Shown here piece after piece: positions 16,222-22,383 of a stretch of 22,383 bases of DNA; position 1 is the first letter of the stretch, and each line of letters begins with the position of its first letter. This DNA is from an uncultured Verrucomicrobia subdivision 3 bacterium (GTDB lineage: Bacteria; Verrucomicrobiota; Verrucomicrobiae; Limisphaerales; UBA11358), in assembly GCA_903847285.1 (NCBI GenBank), contig CAINDH010000043.1, positions 1 to 22,383 of the forward strand. Reading direction: 5' to 3'. A model generated the notes under the pieces. The model was not told the DNA's origin. It saw only the letters and a list, made by a program, of their open reading frames with translations, and did no database searches. Both the position numbers and the translations under genes were made by a program.

Positions 16222-16490
16222 GTCAAAAGTGGCAGCAACAGACTTTTTGGTCCACCACTGCATTTCCAAGCCGTAGAACGCCGACGCATCGATTGGAGCA
16301 AAGGGAAATTACAGTTTGCCACGCGCGTTGATGCGGATGCGATTGGGCGCTACGCAAAAATTGTGAGCCAAGTCACGGGCTTGACGTGATTGCAGCGGTG
16401 AAACTTGCCGAGGCTTTCAAGGTGGAGACTTGCGCTTACGAAAACGCAAAACCAGTTGGTCAGGCTTGGCCGACTGCGCTAGTATTGCCG
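16222..16490 (+). pseudogene. Frameshifted gene remnant of unknown family
   Basis: The 383-base gap between the small ORF and the kinase is not featureless. One frame, open 16222-16389, encodes RRRIDWSKGKLQFATRVDAD followed by AIGRYAKIVSQVTGL and then a TGA at 16387. The next frame, from 16377, continues plausibly as LDVIAAVKLAEAFKVE and TCAYENAKPVGQAWPTALV up to the kinase start. Joining the two at about 16380 gives one continuous protein-like segment, so a single-base indel is the simplest explanation. I cannot name the family. The left part of the gap, 16109-16221, shows nothing beyond a short CTGCA...TGCAG palindrome at 16129-16144. Confidence 0.4.
16456..16485 (+). promoter_or_regulatory. 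Candidate promoter for a leaderless kinase mRNA
   Basis: TTGGTC (16456-16461) and TAGTAT (16480-16485) are 18 bases apart. The next gene's ATG is only 6 bases after the -10-like box, so transcription would begin at or near the start codon. No Shine-Dalgarno precedes that ATG, which fits a leaderless message. Both boxes are imperfect. Confidence 0.3.
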
Positions 16491-16491
16491 C

Positions 16492-17952
16492 ATGGCTGTC
16501 CAGAATCGCATCGTCAAAATTCAGAAGCGCAATCGTGCGCTCGTGCGGTTTGATGCCTCACGCATCTGGAAAGCGGTGGCGCGCGCAGCGGAATCCATCG
16601 GCGGTTTTCAGCAGGATTTTCTCCCGGGTGCGAATGACCGGATCTTTGCCGCGCACAAAACCGATGCGGAAATCGCCGCGTTTCTTGCAGACATGGCGGT
16701 GGTCTGCCTCAACTCCAATCCGCAGCATTGCATCACCAATTTTCCGCCGACCATCGAGACGATTCAGGACGAGTTACTGCACGCGTTGCGCAGTTATGGT
16801 TTTCAAAAAACGGCGGATGCCTACGAGTGTTATCGCTGGGGCCGCCATTGGACGCGCGAAGGTGCGATCACGCAGGCGCAATTTGTCGGCAATGGGTTTC
16901 ATCGTGAGCGCATTGAAAAAATTTTAGAGTGGAATCGGCGACATGGCGTGGACACGGTTGCGGGTGTGAATGAAAAAGTTCGCGCAGGAAAAATGGAAGA
17001 GGTCATCACCGCCTCGCTCGCAGTTTATGAATCATCGCTGGATGAGGCAGCGAACAAAGTCGTTGCGCGCATCAACAGCGGCGACAATTTGCGCATGATC
17101 TGGGTCAGCGGGCCGAGTTCATCTGGCAAGACGACGACAACGGTAAAACTCACGCAACGCCTCGCCAAACATGGCCTGCGCTTTCTGATGCTGAACCTCG
17201 ATGATTATTTCTGGTCTGCCGTGGAGCATCCGACGGACTGGCTGAACGACCGTAATTTTGAAGCGCCGGAAGCACTCGACATCCAGTTGTTAAATGAACA
17301 TCTCCGCGCGCTGCTCGCCGGCCAGACGGTGGAAAAACCGCTTTATAGTTTCAAGGAAGGTCGCCGCAATGGCACAAAGACGGTGAAGCTGGAGCCGGAT
17401 CAAATTTTATTACTCGACTGCCTGCACGGATTTTATCCACCCATTACGGAAGGCATTGACGGCTCGATGCAATTCCGCCTCTACATCGAGGCGATGAACG
17501 TCCTTTACGAAGGCGACGGCAGCACGAAAACGCTCACGCAGTTCACCGATGCGCGCCTGGTGCGGCGGATGTTGCGCGACGTGAAGCATCGCAATCACAG
17601 CCCGCTCGCGACGATCCTGCATTGGCACTATGTCCGCTACGGCGAACTGTTCAGCATCATCCCGCTCATGGGCCTTGCCGATCATGTCGTGAATGGCGGC
17701 ACGCCGTTCGATCTGCCCGCGTTAAAACCATTTTTCCTCGGCGAAGGAAATTATCTGCCCAAGACGGAAGACTTCGCGCAATATGCCGGCTTCCTCGACG
17801 CACGCATCCGTTACGACCGCGTGAAGACGTTGCTCGAATCCGTCGAAGGTTTTACTCAGGTGCAGGTGAACTGCCACGAATTGATTCCCGGCGACGCAGT
17901 CATCCGCGAATTCGTCGGTGGCAGCACCGTGCAGATTCCACATAACGAGTGA
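16492..17952 (+). CDS. ATP-cone fused to a uridine kinase/phosphoribulokinase-like P-loop kinase
   Basis: The protein has 486 residues and no signal. Residues about 6-100 form an ATP-cone: VKIQKRNRALVRFDASRIWKA followed by a helical stretch and, near 85-110, IETIQDELLHALRSYGFQKTADAY. ATP-cones are nucleotide-sensing regulatory domains best known in ribonucleotide reductase and NrdR. The second half is a kinase of the uridine kinase/phosphoribulokinase fold, with the Walker A loop GPSSSGKTT at 207-215 (K213) and the LNLDDYFW segment typical of this fold about 27 residues later. A LLLDCLHG segment corresponds to the Walker-B-like strand. A C-terminal extension ends with LIPGDAVIREFVGGSTV. The phosphate acceptor is unknown; uridine or a sugar are candidates. 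It is convergent with the GH95 gene, 60 bases away. Confidence 0.8.
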   Translation: MAVQNRIVKIQKRNRALVRFDASRIWKAVARAAESIGGFQQDFLPGANDRIFAAHKTDAEIAAFLADMAVVCLNSNPQHCITNFPPTIETIQDELLHALRSYGFQKTADAYECYRWGRHWTREGAITQAQFVGNGFHRERIEKILEWNRRHGVDTVAGVNEKVRAGKMEEVITASLAVYESSLDEAANKVVARINSGDNLRMIWVSGPSSSGKTTTTVKLTQRLAKHGLRFLMLNLDDYFWSAVEHPTDWLNDRNFEAPEALDIQLLNEHLRALLAGQTVEKPLYSFKEGRRNGTKTVKLEPDQILLLDCLHGFYPPITEGIDGSMQFRLYIEAMNVLYEGDGSTKTLTQFTDARLVRRMLRDVKHRNHSPLATILHWHYVRYGELFSIIPLMGLADHVVNGGTPFDLPALKPFFLGEGNYLPKTEDFAQYAGFLDARIRYDRVKTLLESVEGFTQVQVNCHELIPGDAVIREFVGGSTVQIPHNE

Positions 17953-18012
17953 CGATGCATCGGGTGTTGTCCCGGCTTCCACTCTTCCATTAGCAGATCG
18001 GGAAAAGACCCA

Positions 18013-20328
18013 TCACTTTCCGTCCCACGAAATCGCCCCACCCTTTTTCGTCGTTACAAATTTCGTGTTCGCGCCGTAGCGCAGGCGGATGGAGTTGCCG
18101 TTGACCGAATGAAGAGTGGCTGTCGTGAGTTGGCCGTCACGCCACGCGATGTCCACCTCGAAGCCGCCGCGTGCGCGAAGTCCTTTCACGTTGCCCGTTG
18201 GCCATTTTTTAGGAAGCGCGGGTAGGATTTGAATTAAATCATTCTGGCTTTGCAGTAACATTTCCGTGAGACCGGATGCGCCGCCGAAATTGCCGTCAAT
18301 CTGAAATGGCGGATGCGCGTCGAACATATCGGGATAGGTGCGACGCGGGCTTAACAAAAATTCAAAAATGCTGAACGCATGGTCGCCATCGTGCAGGCGC
18401 GCCCAGAGATTGATACGCCAAGCTGTCGCCCAACCGGTCGCCTGATCGCCGCGGATCTCCAAAGATTTTTTTGCGGCGGCAGCGAGTTCAGGCGTGGTGT
18501 TCACGTCAATCTGCGCGCTTGGAAACAGGCCATAGAGATGCGAGACATGGCGGTGATTTAGCGCGTGCGACTTCATATCCAAATCTTGCAGCCATTCCTG
18601 TAATTGACCGGCGGAACCAATCTGGTTCGGTGCGAGCCGGGCTCGCGCGGCGGCAACTTCGCGGCGGAATTTTTCATCCGTGCCAAGAATTTGCGAGGCG
18701 CGCACGCAGTTGGCGAAAAGATCGCGAATGATTTGCATATCCATTGTGGGCCCGGCGGTGAGGCTGGTCTTGGGCGCGGCGGGATTCTGATTTTCCGGCG
18801 AGAGCGAAGGACAGGTGACGAGCCAATGGTTCGTCGGTTCTTCTACCAAAGTATCGAGAAAGAATTGCGCCGCGCCTTTCATGGCCGGATAAATTTTTTT
18901 CAATTCAGCTTTATCTTCCGAGAAGAGATAATTGTCGAAGAGTTGGTTGCAGAGCCACGCGCCGCCGCTCGGCCACATGCCGTAACCTGGGCCGTCCACC
19001 GGCGCGGTCGCGCGCCAGATGTCCGTGTTGTGATGTGCCACCCAGCCGCGGGCGCCGTAGTGAATTTTTGCCGTTCGCTGGCCGGTCGCGGACATTTCCA
19101 AAACCATTTGCGTAAGCGGCTCGGTCAATTCGGCAAGATTCGCGGTCATGGCCTGCCAGTAATTCATCTCGGTGTTGATGTTGATGGTGTATTTGCTGTC
19201 CCACGGCGGCGTCATGGAATCGTTCCACAAACCTTGCAATGTTGCGGGTTGCCCACCGGGACGCGAGCAACTGATCAAAAGATAGCGGGCGAACTGAAAA
19301 TAAAGCGTGGCGAGTTGCGGGTCGTTGCCCTCGGCAAAGTGTTCAATGCGGCGGTCGGTCGGTAACTTCATGGAATCGCTGCTGCCGACATCCAGTGAAA
19401 CGCGGCGGAAAAATTTCTGGTGGGCGGTGATGTGCGTGGCGCGGATTTTTTCCAACGACTTGGCTTTCGCGAGCGCGAGCTGGTTGCGGATGATGGCCTC
19501 GGGATTACCACTGACATCGTGATAATTTTTGTAACTGGTAGCGGCGGCGATGAAGAGCGTGGCAGAATCCGCGTTAGCAATGGACACAGTGTTGCTACCC
19601 GCCGTCGTTTGCCCGCCATCCGCCTGCACCCCGACGCGCGCCTGAAATTTCGTCACACCTGCGATACCGCGCGCTTCGCCAGCCGTGCCCGACATGACGA
19701 GCGTATTGGTGCGGTCAACCGCGAAAGCAGCTTGCTGCGGAGTGACCAGTCTGGCGGAAAAAGAAATTTGTCCGGGTTTGTCGGCGGTGAGCCGGACGAC
19801 CACCACTTGATCCACCGCACTAGAAAATATTTCGCGTTTGAAATGCAAGCCATTCGCCGTGTAGTTCACAGTGGCAATGGCGGTATCAAGGTCAAGATCG
19901 CGGCGGTAATTTTCCGTCTGCCCGGCAACTGGGAAATCCAGAACCAGATCACCAAGCGTCTGGTAAGGCATTTCGCGCAGCGGCACGGCCATCATTTTTT
20001 CACCGATGAGTTTGGATGCCTCCTCGAATTTCCCCTCGAAGATCAGCTTGCGCGCCTCCGGCAATGCGGCGAGCGCGTTCGTATTGTTCGGGTCGTAAGG
20101 CGCGCCGGCCCAGAGCGTGTTTTCGTTGAGCTGGAGGTGTTCGCGCTCTACACCGCCGAAAATCATCGCTCCTAAACGGCCGTTGCCGATGGGCAGAGCC
20201 TCCGTCCACTTCACGGCACTATTGGTGTAGTAGAGCGTGAGTGGCGAGGTGATTTCCGCCGCTTGGTTGGAATGAAAAATGGAAAACGTCGTGAGCGCGG
20301 CAAGCAAAGTTCGGGGCAGTGATGACAT
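18013..20328 (-). CDS. Secreted GH95 alpha-L-fucosidase / alpha-L-galactosidase family enzyme
   Basis: GH95 enzymes remove alpha-1,2-fucose or alpha-L-galactose by inversion. The frame extends to a TTG at 20358, but I start at ATG 20328: a GGAGAG Shine-Dalgarno lies 8 bases upstream and the signal peptide (LLAALTTFSIFHSNQAAE) then begins properly. This gives 771 residues, a normal length. The N-terminal domain shows WTEALPIGNGRLGAMIFGG and LNENTLWAG, both family hallmarks. In the (alpha/alpha)6 barrel, HHNTD (N434), the acid in SLSPEN (E512) and FQIDGNFGG (D678) correspond to the catalytic residues known in the bifidobacterial enzyme. The gene is on the opposite strand to everything around it and divergent from the 20476 gene. 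It may trim fucose or L-galactose from pectin or xyloglucan side chains, matching the GH28 nearby; this link is inference. Confidence 0.93.
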   Translation of the reverse strand: MSSLPRTLLAALTTFSIFHSNQAAEITSPLTLYYTNSAVKWTEALPIGNGRLGAMIFGGVEREHLQLNENTLWAGAPYDPNNTNALAALPEARKLIFEGKFEEASKLIGEKMMAVPLREMPYQTLGDLVLDFPVAGQTENYRRDLDLDTAIATVNYTANGLHFKREIFSSAVDQVVVVRLTADKPGQISFSARLVTPQQAAFAVDRTNTLVMSGTAGEARGIAGVTKFQARVGVQADGGQTTAGSNTVSIANADSATLFIAAATSYKNYHDVSGNPEAIIRNQLALAKAKSLEKIRATHITAHQKFFRRVSLDVGSSDSMKLPTDRRIEHFAEGNDPQLATLYFQFARYLLISCSRPGGQPATLQGLWNDSMTPPWDSKYTININTEMNYWQAMTANLAELTEPLTQMVLEMSATGQRTAKIHYGARGWVAHHNTDIWRATAPVDGPGYGMWPSGGAWLCNQLFDNYLFSEDKAELKKIYPAMKGAAQFFLDTLVEEPTNHWLVTCPSLSPENQNPAAPKTSLTAGPTMDMQIIRDLFANCVRASQILGTDEKFRREVAAARARLAPNQIGSAGQLQEWLQDLDMKSHALNHRHVSHLYGLFPSAQIDVNTTPELAAAAKKSLEIRGDQATGWATAWRINLWARLHDGDHAFSIFEFLLSPRRTYPDMFDAHPPFQIDGNFGGASGLTEMLLQSQNDLIQILPALPKKWPTGNVKGLRARGGFEVDIAWRDGQLTTATLHSVNGNSIRLRYGANTKFVTTKKGGAISWDGK

Positions 20329-20475
20329 GAGGAAATTCTCTCCGGCCACGCCGCGCAAACAAGTTCAATTTGACACTGATTTGTTGGCAGCGCCGCTCAA
20401 GCATCGGTGGAAATTCGCCGACACCATCTTGGTGGACACACAGTTTTTTTTGTGTATCGTCGCCACGAGAGAAAC
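20329..20475. promoter_or_regulatory. Divergent intergenic region with two small palindromes
   Basis: The 147 bases between two divergent start codons must hold both promoters. CACCA-TCT-TGGTG (20422-20434) is a perfect inverted repeat. ACACA (20438-20442) and TGTGT (20451-20455) flank a G-plus-seven-T loop just before the plus-strand gene. TTGACA at 20370-20375 is a perfect -35 box, but no good -10 follows at 16-18 bases. No promoter can be assigned with confidence. Confidence 0.35.
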
Positions 20476-21903
20476 ATGATCAAAGAAAAACTCAATACGG
20501 GGCAGAAGGCGCTGCAAATCAATCTTGACGCGAAACGCTACGGCACTTTTGCCGAAATCGGCGCGGGGCAGGAAGTTGCCCGCTGGTTTTTCCACGTCGG
20601 CAAAGCCTCGGGCACCGTAGCTAAGACCATTTCCGCTTACGACATGGCGGTGAGCGATGCCATCTACGGCGTGGCCGACCGTTATGTTAGCCGTAAACGC
20701 CTCCAGTCCATGCTGGATTTGGAATTCAATCTTTTAGTTGAGCGCCTCGACAAGACACGTGGTGACAAATGCACCTTTTTTGTTTTTGCCGACACCGTCA
20801 CCACGAAGCACATTTCCAAACCCGGCGAGGAAGGCGGTCAAGGCTGGCTGGGGGTAAAATTTCAAACCGTGCCGCAGGCCGAGCCCTCGCAGATCATGAT
20901 CCACATGCGGGCGCTCGACTGGGAAACACAACGCCAACAGGAAGCCATCGGTTTGCTCGGCGTGAATCTGTTGCACGCCGCGTTCTACTACACGCAAGAC
21001 CCCGTGACCATCATCAGTTCGCTGCTCGACGGTTTGACCTCGCAACGCGTGGAGGTGGACATGATCAAATTTTCCGGCCCCGCGTTTCACAAGGTGGACA
21101 ACCGCCTCATGGCGCTCCAACTGGTCGAGCAATGGCTCACTGAGGCGGCAATGTTCACCGCCAACGGCGAGAGCGTCATCCCCAGCGAACTGCTTTACAA
21201 AAAACCCGTGTTACTGGAACGCGGGAGTTTCCGCCCCATCACGAATCCAATGTTCGACATGATGGAACGCGCGCAGGAAATGTTCATGAAAGAACCGGCG
21301 CTCGCCGGCGAACCGCCCGTGGCGATGTTCGAGATGACTTTGCGCCAGCTGAAAGTGGGCGACGCGATTGACCACCGCGACTTCCTTGACCGCGTGGACA
21401 CACTCTGCGCACTGGGCAAGCCGGTGTTGATCTCCAATTTTCTCCGTTACCACCGCCTCGTAACCTATCTCTCTCGCCACACGCAAAAGTTCATCGGCCT
21501 GCCCATCGGACTCGTGCGGTTGCGCGATGTGCTGGATGAAAAATTTTACACCGACCTGCCCGGCGGCCTAATGGAATCACTCGGCCAGTTGTTCAAGAAC
21601 GGCGCCAAACTTTACGTCTATCCCTCCCTCGACAAAAAAACCGGGCGGCTGACCACCGTGCAGAACCTCGACATCCCGCCGCACCTCAAGCACCTCTACC
21701 AACATCTCATCGAGAACCAGTTCATTGTGGACATCACCGGCTACAACGCCGAGGCGCTCAAGATTTATTCCGGAGAAGTGCTGGCAAAAATCCATTCCGG
21801 CGACGACTCCGTATCGCAACTCGTCCCGCCCGCCATCGTGGAGGTCATCAAACGCAAGAAACTCTTCGGCTGGGGCACGGCAACGGCGGCGAAGCATTCA
21901 TAA
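20476..21903 (+). CDS. Conserved bacterial protein of unknown function, 475 residues
   Basis: The frame opens at 20407, but the first 23 codons overlap the palindromic leader and look non-coding; ATG 20476 with GAGAG just upstream gives MIKEKLNTGQKALQINLDAK. The following YGTFAEIGAGQEVARWFFHV and ISAYDMAVSDAIYG blocks are very characteristic and I recognise them from uncharacterised proteins in several phyla, some of which I believe carry misleading inherited names. No signal peptide, membrane helix, P-loop or Rossmann fingerprint (beyond a GAGQEVAR-like loop) is visible. The middle has FFVFADTVTTKH, WLGVKFQ and LLGVNLLHAAFYY; the C-terminus is lysine-rich. It appears soluble and single-domain-like, perhaps with two alpha/beta parts. 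Function unknown. It is divergent from GH95 and convergent with the small gene at the right end. Confidence 0.8.
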   Translation: MIKEKLNTGQKALQINLDAKRYGTFAEIGAGQEVARWFFHVGKASGTVAKTISAYDMAVSDAIYGVADRYVSRKRLQSMLDLEFNLLVERLDKTRGDKCTFFVFADTVTTKHISKPGEEGGQGWLGVKFQTVPQAEPSQIMIHMRALDWETQRQQEAIGLLGVNLLHAAFYYTQDPVTIISSLLDGLTSQRVEVDMIKFSGPAFHKVDNRLMALQLVEQWLTEAAMFTANGESVIPSELLYKKPVLLERGSFRPITNPMFDMMERAQEMFMKEPALAGEPPVAMFEMTLRQLKVGDAIDHRDFLDRVDTLCALGKPVLISNFLRYHRLVTYLSRHTQKFIGLPIGLVRLRDVLDEKFYTDLPGGLMESLGQLFKNGAKLYVYPSLDKKTGRLTTVQNLDIPPHLKHLYQHLIENQFIVDITGYNAEALKIYSGEVLAKIHSGDDSVSQLVPPAIVEVIKRKKLFGWGTATAAKHS

Positions 21904-21912
21904 GTAGGGTTG

Positions 21913-22076
21913 GTCGCCGAGCGCAGCGCCCGCCTGCCCCGAGGTGGAAGTTTTCGCGCTGCGAAAACTCCGTCGCCGAGCGCAGCGTCAGGCGACGGAA
22001 TCATTCGTGAGCCGAAAAAGCTCTCGCGCCCCCAGTGACCGCTGCGCGGTCAAGTCGAGTCGCCGCGCAACTCGAC
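21913..22076. repeat. Cluster of hairpin-forming repeats between convergent genes
   Basis: The 180-base gap between two convergent stop codons holds a 16-base direct repeat, GTCGCCGAGCGCAGCG (21913-21928 and 21972-21987), and at least four perfect inverted repeats. These are AGTTTTCGC/GCGAAAACT (21949-21969, loop 3), CCGTCGCC/GGCGACGG (21970-21998, loop 13), TGACCGC/GCGGTCA (22036-22052, loop 3) and GTCGAGT/ACTCGAC (22054-22076, loop 9). A weaker GAGC/GCTC pair lies between them. Such a cluster resembles REP/BIME-type palindromic elements and could also end transcription from both sides. No coding signal is seen. Confidence 0.75.
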
Positions 22077-22083
22077 CCACCTG

Positions 22084-22347
22084 TCACGTCCGGCTCGCCG
22101 CGACATAGAACGCCGTGACGAAATCCGCGATCGCCTGCACTTCCGACTGCGTCGGTGGATTACTCACCGTGAAGTTCGGCAACCCCAGACTCGTGACCGG
22201 CCCCGCCGCGTTGGCATTGATACCGTCATACAAGTCCGCGTAACTCACGCGCTCCAGAATCAAGTCATTCAAACCTGCGAACTGGTTGCGTAATTCAGCA
22301 GAATCAATCGGCGCGTTATTCGCCGGTTTAGTGGGATCGTAAGGCAT
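22084..22347 (-). CDS. Small hypothetical protein, 87 residues
   Basis: The frame runs from ATG at 22347 to a TGA at 22084-22086. The start MPYDPTKPANNAPIDSAELR, followed by NQFAGLNDLI, resembles the opening of collagen-like or tail-fibre-like proteins I recall from Verrucomicrobia, where a YDP-x-x-P ... RxQF-x-GL block precedes Gly-Pro-Gln repeats. Here no collagen repeats follow; the rest contains a short Asn/Ala-rich stretch, a TSLGLPNFTVSNPPTQSE segment and a helical tail. It has no signal peptide or membrane helix. It is convergent with the preceding gene, with the hairpin cluster between them, and another hairpin stands just upstream of its start. It may be a shortened member of that family; function unknown. 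Confidence 0.55.
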   Translation of the reverse strand: MPYDPTKPANNAPIDSAELRNQFAGLNDLILERVSYADLYDGINANAAGPVTSLGLPNFTVSNPPTQSEVQAIADFVTAFYVAASRT

Positions 22348-22363
22348 AAAAATATATTGGTAG

Positions 22364-22383
22364 GGCGGTGCTGCCGCACCGCC
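22364..22383. repeat. Palindromic element cut by the window edge
   Basis: GGCGGTGC and GCACCGCC form a perfect 8-bp stem around TGCC, ending at the last base of the window; the preceding G at 22363 may pair with the next base outside. It lies 16 bases upstream of the small minus-strand gene. I recall similar GGCGGTGCTGCCGCACCGCC strings as dispersed palindromes in Verrucomicrobia genomes. Only one copy is visible here. Confidence 0.65.

Noticed and set aside
16157..16276. 39-codon open frame starting at ATG 16157
   Set aside because: There is no ribosome site, the composition is not protein-like, and it overlaps the better-supported remnant frame.
17953..18012. Possible terminator between the convergent kinase and GH95 genes
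   Set aside because: Only a 4-bp CGGG/CCCG stem without a T tract is visible.
18604..19365. Long plus-strand open frame opposite the GH95 gene
   Set aside because: It is antisense to strongly motif-supported GH95 coding sequence and its translation is arginine-rich and unfamiliar, as expected for a shadow.
20329..20358. TTG-initiated extension of the GH95 gene
   Set aside because: It would bury the signal peptide and use as coding sequence the GGAGAG that serves as Shine-Dalgarno for ATG 20328.
20407..20475. In-frame extension of the 20476 gene
   Set aside because: It overlaps the two palindromes of the divergent promoter region; the conserved-looking sequence and a GAGAG ribosome site begin at 20476.

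Overview
The window looks like a piece of a moderately G+C-rich chromosome from a free-living, polysaccharide-degrading Verrucomicrobium, most likely of the Pedosphaera/Limisphaerales type. This is inferred from gene content, not from a marker gene: a five-helix succinate dehydrogenase anchor of the actinobacterial kind, a DUF5107/TPR protein, GH28 and GH95 hydrolases, a UxaE-type epimerase, and many short palindromic sequences between genes. I saw no rRNA, tRNA, CRISPR array, transposase or phage module.

Layout. Positions 1-3320 hold a soluble sensor kinase (cyclic-nucleotide-binding fold plus histidine kinase) and mutL with an intact endonuclease motif. Positions 3356-7199 hold a large DUF5107/TPR protein flanked by two apparent gene remnants: a secreted beta-sandwich protein on the left and an MFS sugar transporter on the right. 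Positions 7398-10789 are a compact sdhCAB operon ending in a clear intrinsic terminator. Positions 10969-15141 form a galacturonate/pectin block: uxaE, uxaC and a secreted GH28 polygalacturonase. Positions 15157-16491 hold a DUF1826-like protein, a small conserved-looking protein and a frameshifted remnant. Positions 16492-17952 encode an ATP-cone plus P-loop kinase fusion. A GH95 alpha-fucosidase-type enzyme lies on the minus strand (18013-20328), divergent from a conserved protein of unknown function (20476-21903). The right end carries a cluster of hairpins between convergent genes, a small minus-strand protein and another hairpin cut by the window edge.

How the genes fit together. GH28 would release galacturonate from pectin outside the cytoplasm. 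UxaC would convert it to tagaturonate, and UxaE would epimerise that to fructuronate, joining the glucuronate route; the later steps (UxuB, UxuA, KdgK, KdgA) are not in this window. GH95 could remove fucose or L-galactose side groups from plant or algal polymers. The succinate dehydrogenase serves the TCA cycle and respiration and is probably a neighbour only by position. The decayed transporter beside these genes suggests the catabolic locus has been rearranged.

The best candidates for something under-described are the ATP-cone/kinase fusion, the DUF1826-like protein with an HxD...H pattern, the conserved 475-residue protein at 20476-21903, the repeated-arm operator-like element in front of uxaE, and the palindrome cluster at 21913-22076. 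I did not find a convincing wholly new multi-gene system.
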